Positions 63,275 to 64,000 of a stretch of 64,000 nucleotides of DNA are shown here, in pieces. The stretch comes from Chitinophaga sp. E66. GTDB taxonomy: Bacteria; Bacteroidota; Bacteroidia; Chitinophagales; Chitinophagaceae. Below the pieces are notes generated by a model. The model was not told where the DNA came from and made no database searches. It was given only the letters and a program-made list of their open reading frames with translations. The translations under genes were made by a program, and so were the position numbers. The stretch is taken from assembly GCA_019285755.1 (NCBI GenBank), contig CP079103.1:3596001-3660000 (forward strand). Reading direction: 5' to 3'. Numbering within the stretch: position 1 is the first letter of the stretch; each line of letters begins with the position of its first letter.

Positions 63275-64000
63275 ATGAGAAAGAAGATCGTAGCAGGCAA
63301 CTGGAAGATGAACCTGACCCTCGCGGAAGGCGAGCAGCTGGTGAACGACATCCTGGCCGCCGGCATTACTTTACCCGAAGACCAGGCTGTGGTGATCGCC
63401 CCGCCTTTTCCGTATCTGCAAAGGTGAAGCAACTCACCCGCAACTATCCCGGCATTTTCGTGGCGTCACAGAATTGCGCCAGCGAGAAATCCGGCGCTTA
63501 TACCGGCGAGGTGTCTGCCGCCATGCTGGCTTCCATCGGCATCGACTACGTGATCCTGGGCCATTCCGAGCGCCGGGAATATTTCAATGAAACCAACGCG
63601 CAGCTGGCGAAGAAGATCGACCTGGTGCTGGCGAACGGCCTGAAGCCTATCTTCTGCTGCGGCGAACCGCTGGAAGTTCGTCAGGCTGAAACGCAAAACG
63701 CCTATGTGGCAAAGCAACTGGAAGAGAGCTTGTATCATTTGGATGCGGAAGCGTTGAAGAATGTTGTGATTGCCTATGAGCCGATCTGGGCTATCGGGAC
63801 AGGGCTGACGGCGAGCGCGCAGCAGGCGCAGGACATGCACGCGTTCATCCGTGGCCAGATCGCGGCCAAGTACGGACGGGAAGCTGCATTGGGGCTGACT
63901 ATCCTGTATGGCGGCAGTGCGAAGCCTTCCAATGCCGGCGAGTTGTTTGCATCTCCGGATGTGGATGGCGGCCTGATTGGCGGGGCATCTTTGGTGGCGG
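63275..64000 (+). CDS. tpiA: Triosephosphate isomerase, one lost base, cut by window end
   Basis: Interconverts glyceraldehyde-3-phosphate and dihydroxyacetone phosphate. [14 protein letters not shown] with active Lys, GHSERREYF with catalytic His, [16 protein letters not shown] with catalytic Glu, and the phosphate loops YGGSAKPSN and [10 protein letters not shown]. The start is [11 protein letters not shown] at 63275. One slip near 63425 (AAA for AAAA, YLQKVKQL). About 242 of ~250 residues are in the window. Confidence 0.97.

Overview
The window looks like a chromosome piece from a Bacteroidota bacterium of the Chitinophaga/Chitinophagaceae type. The evidence is protein family content (TonB-dependent receptor with a carboxypeptidase-like plug domain, DUF4249, OstA/LptD-like pair, HEAT/DUF1080 protein, cysteine-free L31) and several promoters of the Bacteroidota TTTG-N18-21-TAnnTTTG type. 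I see no phage, insertion sequence, CRISPR array or rRNA. One tRNA (Arg-TCT) is present.

A caution governs the whole annotation. About two thirds of the longer genes are split by single-base losses, nearly always one base missing from a run of identical bases. The losses hit genes that should be intact, including ribosomal protein L31, triosephosphate isomerase and the T-arm of the tRNA. They are best read as sequencing or assembly errors, so I annotate such genes at full length with the frameshifts noted.

Layout. 1-2616: two-component pair (minus), three 11-bp-spaced direct repeats that look like a response-regulator box, a UspA-like protein and a bestrophin. 2617-3628: noncoding, with repeat element A. 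3629-10805: AraC regulator plus a tripartite RND efflux pump. 10882-14083: MutS2 without an Smr domain, lipoprotein MsrA, a small membrane protein. 14310-19014: HEAT-double-DUF1080 protein and a Tat-exported Gfo/Idh/MocA oxidoreductase, probably a 3-keto-glycoside pathway. 19165-22350: AraC regulator, VOC protein, PlsC, Ung, tRNA-Arg, SemiSWEET. 22504-24678: lipoprotein PQQ dehydrogenase with a cytochrome c domain. 24846-29577: a stressosome operon (RsbR-RsbS, RsbT, SpoIIE-type phosphatase, RsbT-like/PAS histidine kinase, receiver). 29593-35891: lipoprotein, four glycosyltransferase-like genes, XRE regulator, outer-membrane protein. 35892-36788: noncoding, with an 11-bp array and element B, which is element A inverted. 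36789-44941: envelope cluster (LptD-like, amidase, MCE/MlaD, OstA-like, NhaA). 45027-50008: two small envelope proteins, NnrDE, membrane pyrophosphatase. 50139-52832: Rrf2/NmrA pair, AraC regulator, a small ferredoxin-fold-like protein. 52833-53280: noncoding, with an 11-bp array that is itself a long inverted repeat. 53281-58210: TonB receptor, DUF4249 lipoprotein, envelope protein, sterol-desaturase family protein. 58221-61065: BlaI/BlaR1-like pair with a visible operator. 61195-64000: YajQ, L31, GlmU-like protein, TpiA (cut by the window end).

Two things stand out. The first is a family of noncoding arrays at four places, all built on an exact 11-bp period although the repeated words differ. 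Two of them lie in ~500-bp elements in inverted orientation about 33 kb apart. The second is the stressosome operon, whose output appears wired to a two-component system through a histidine kinase carrying a degenerate RsbT-like domain.
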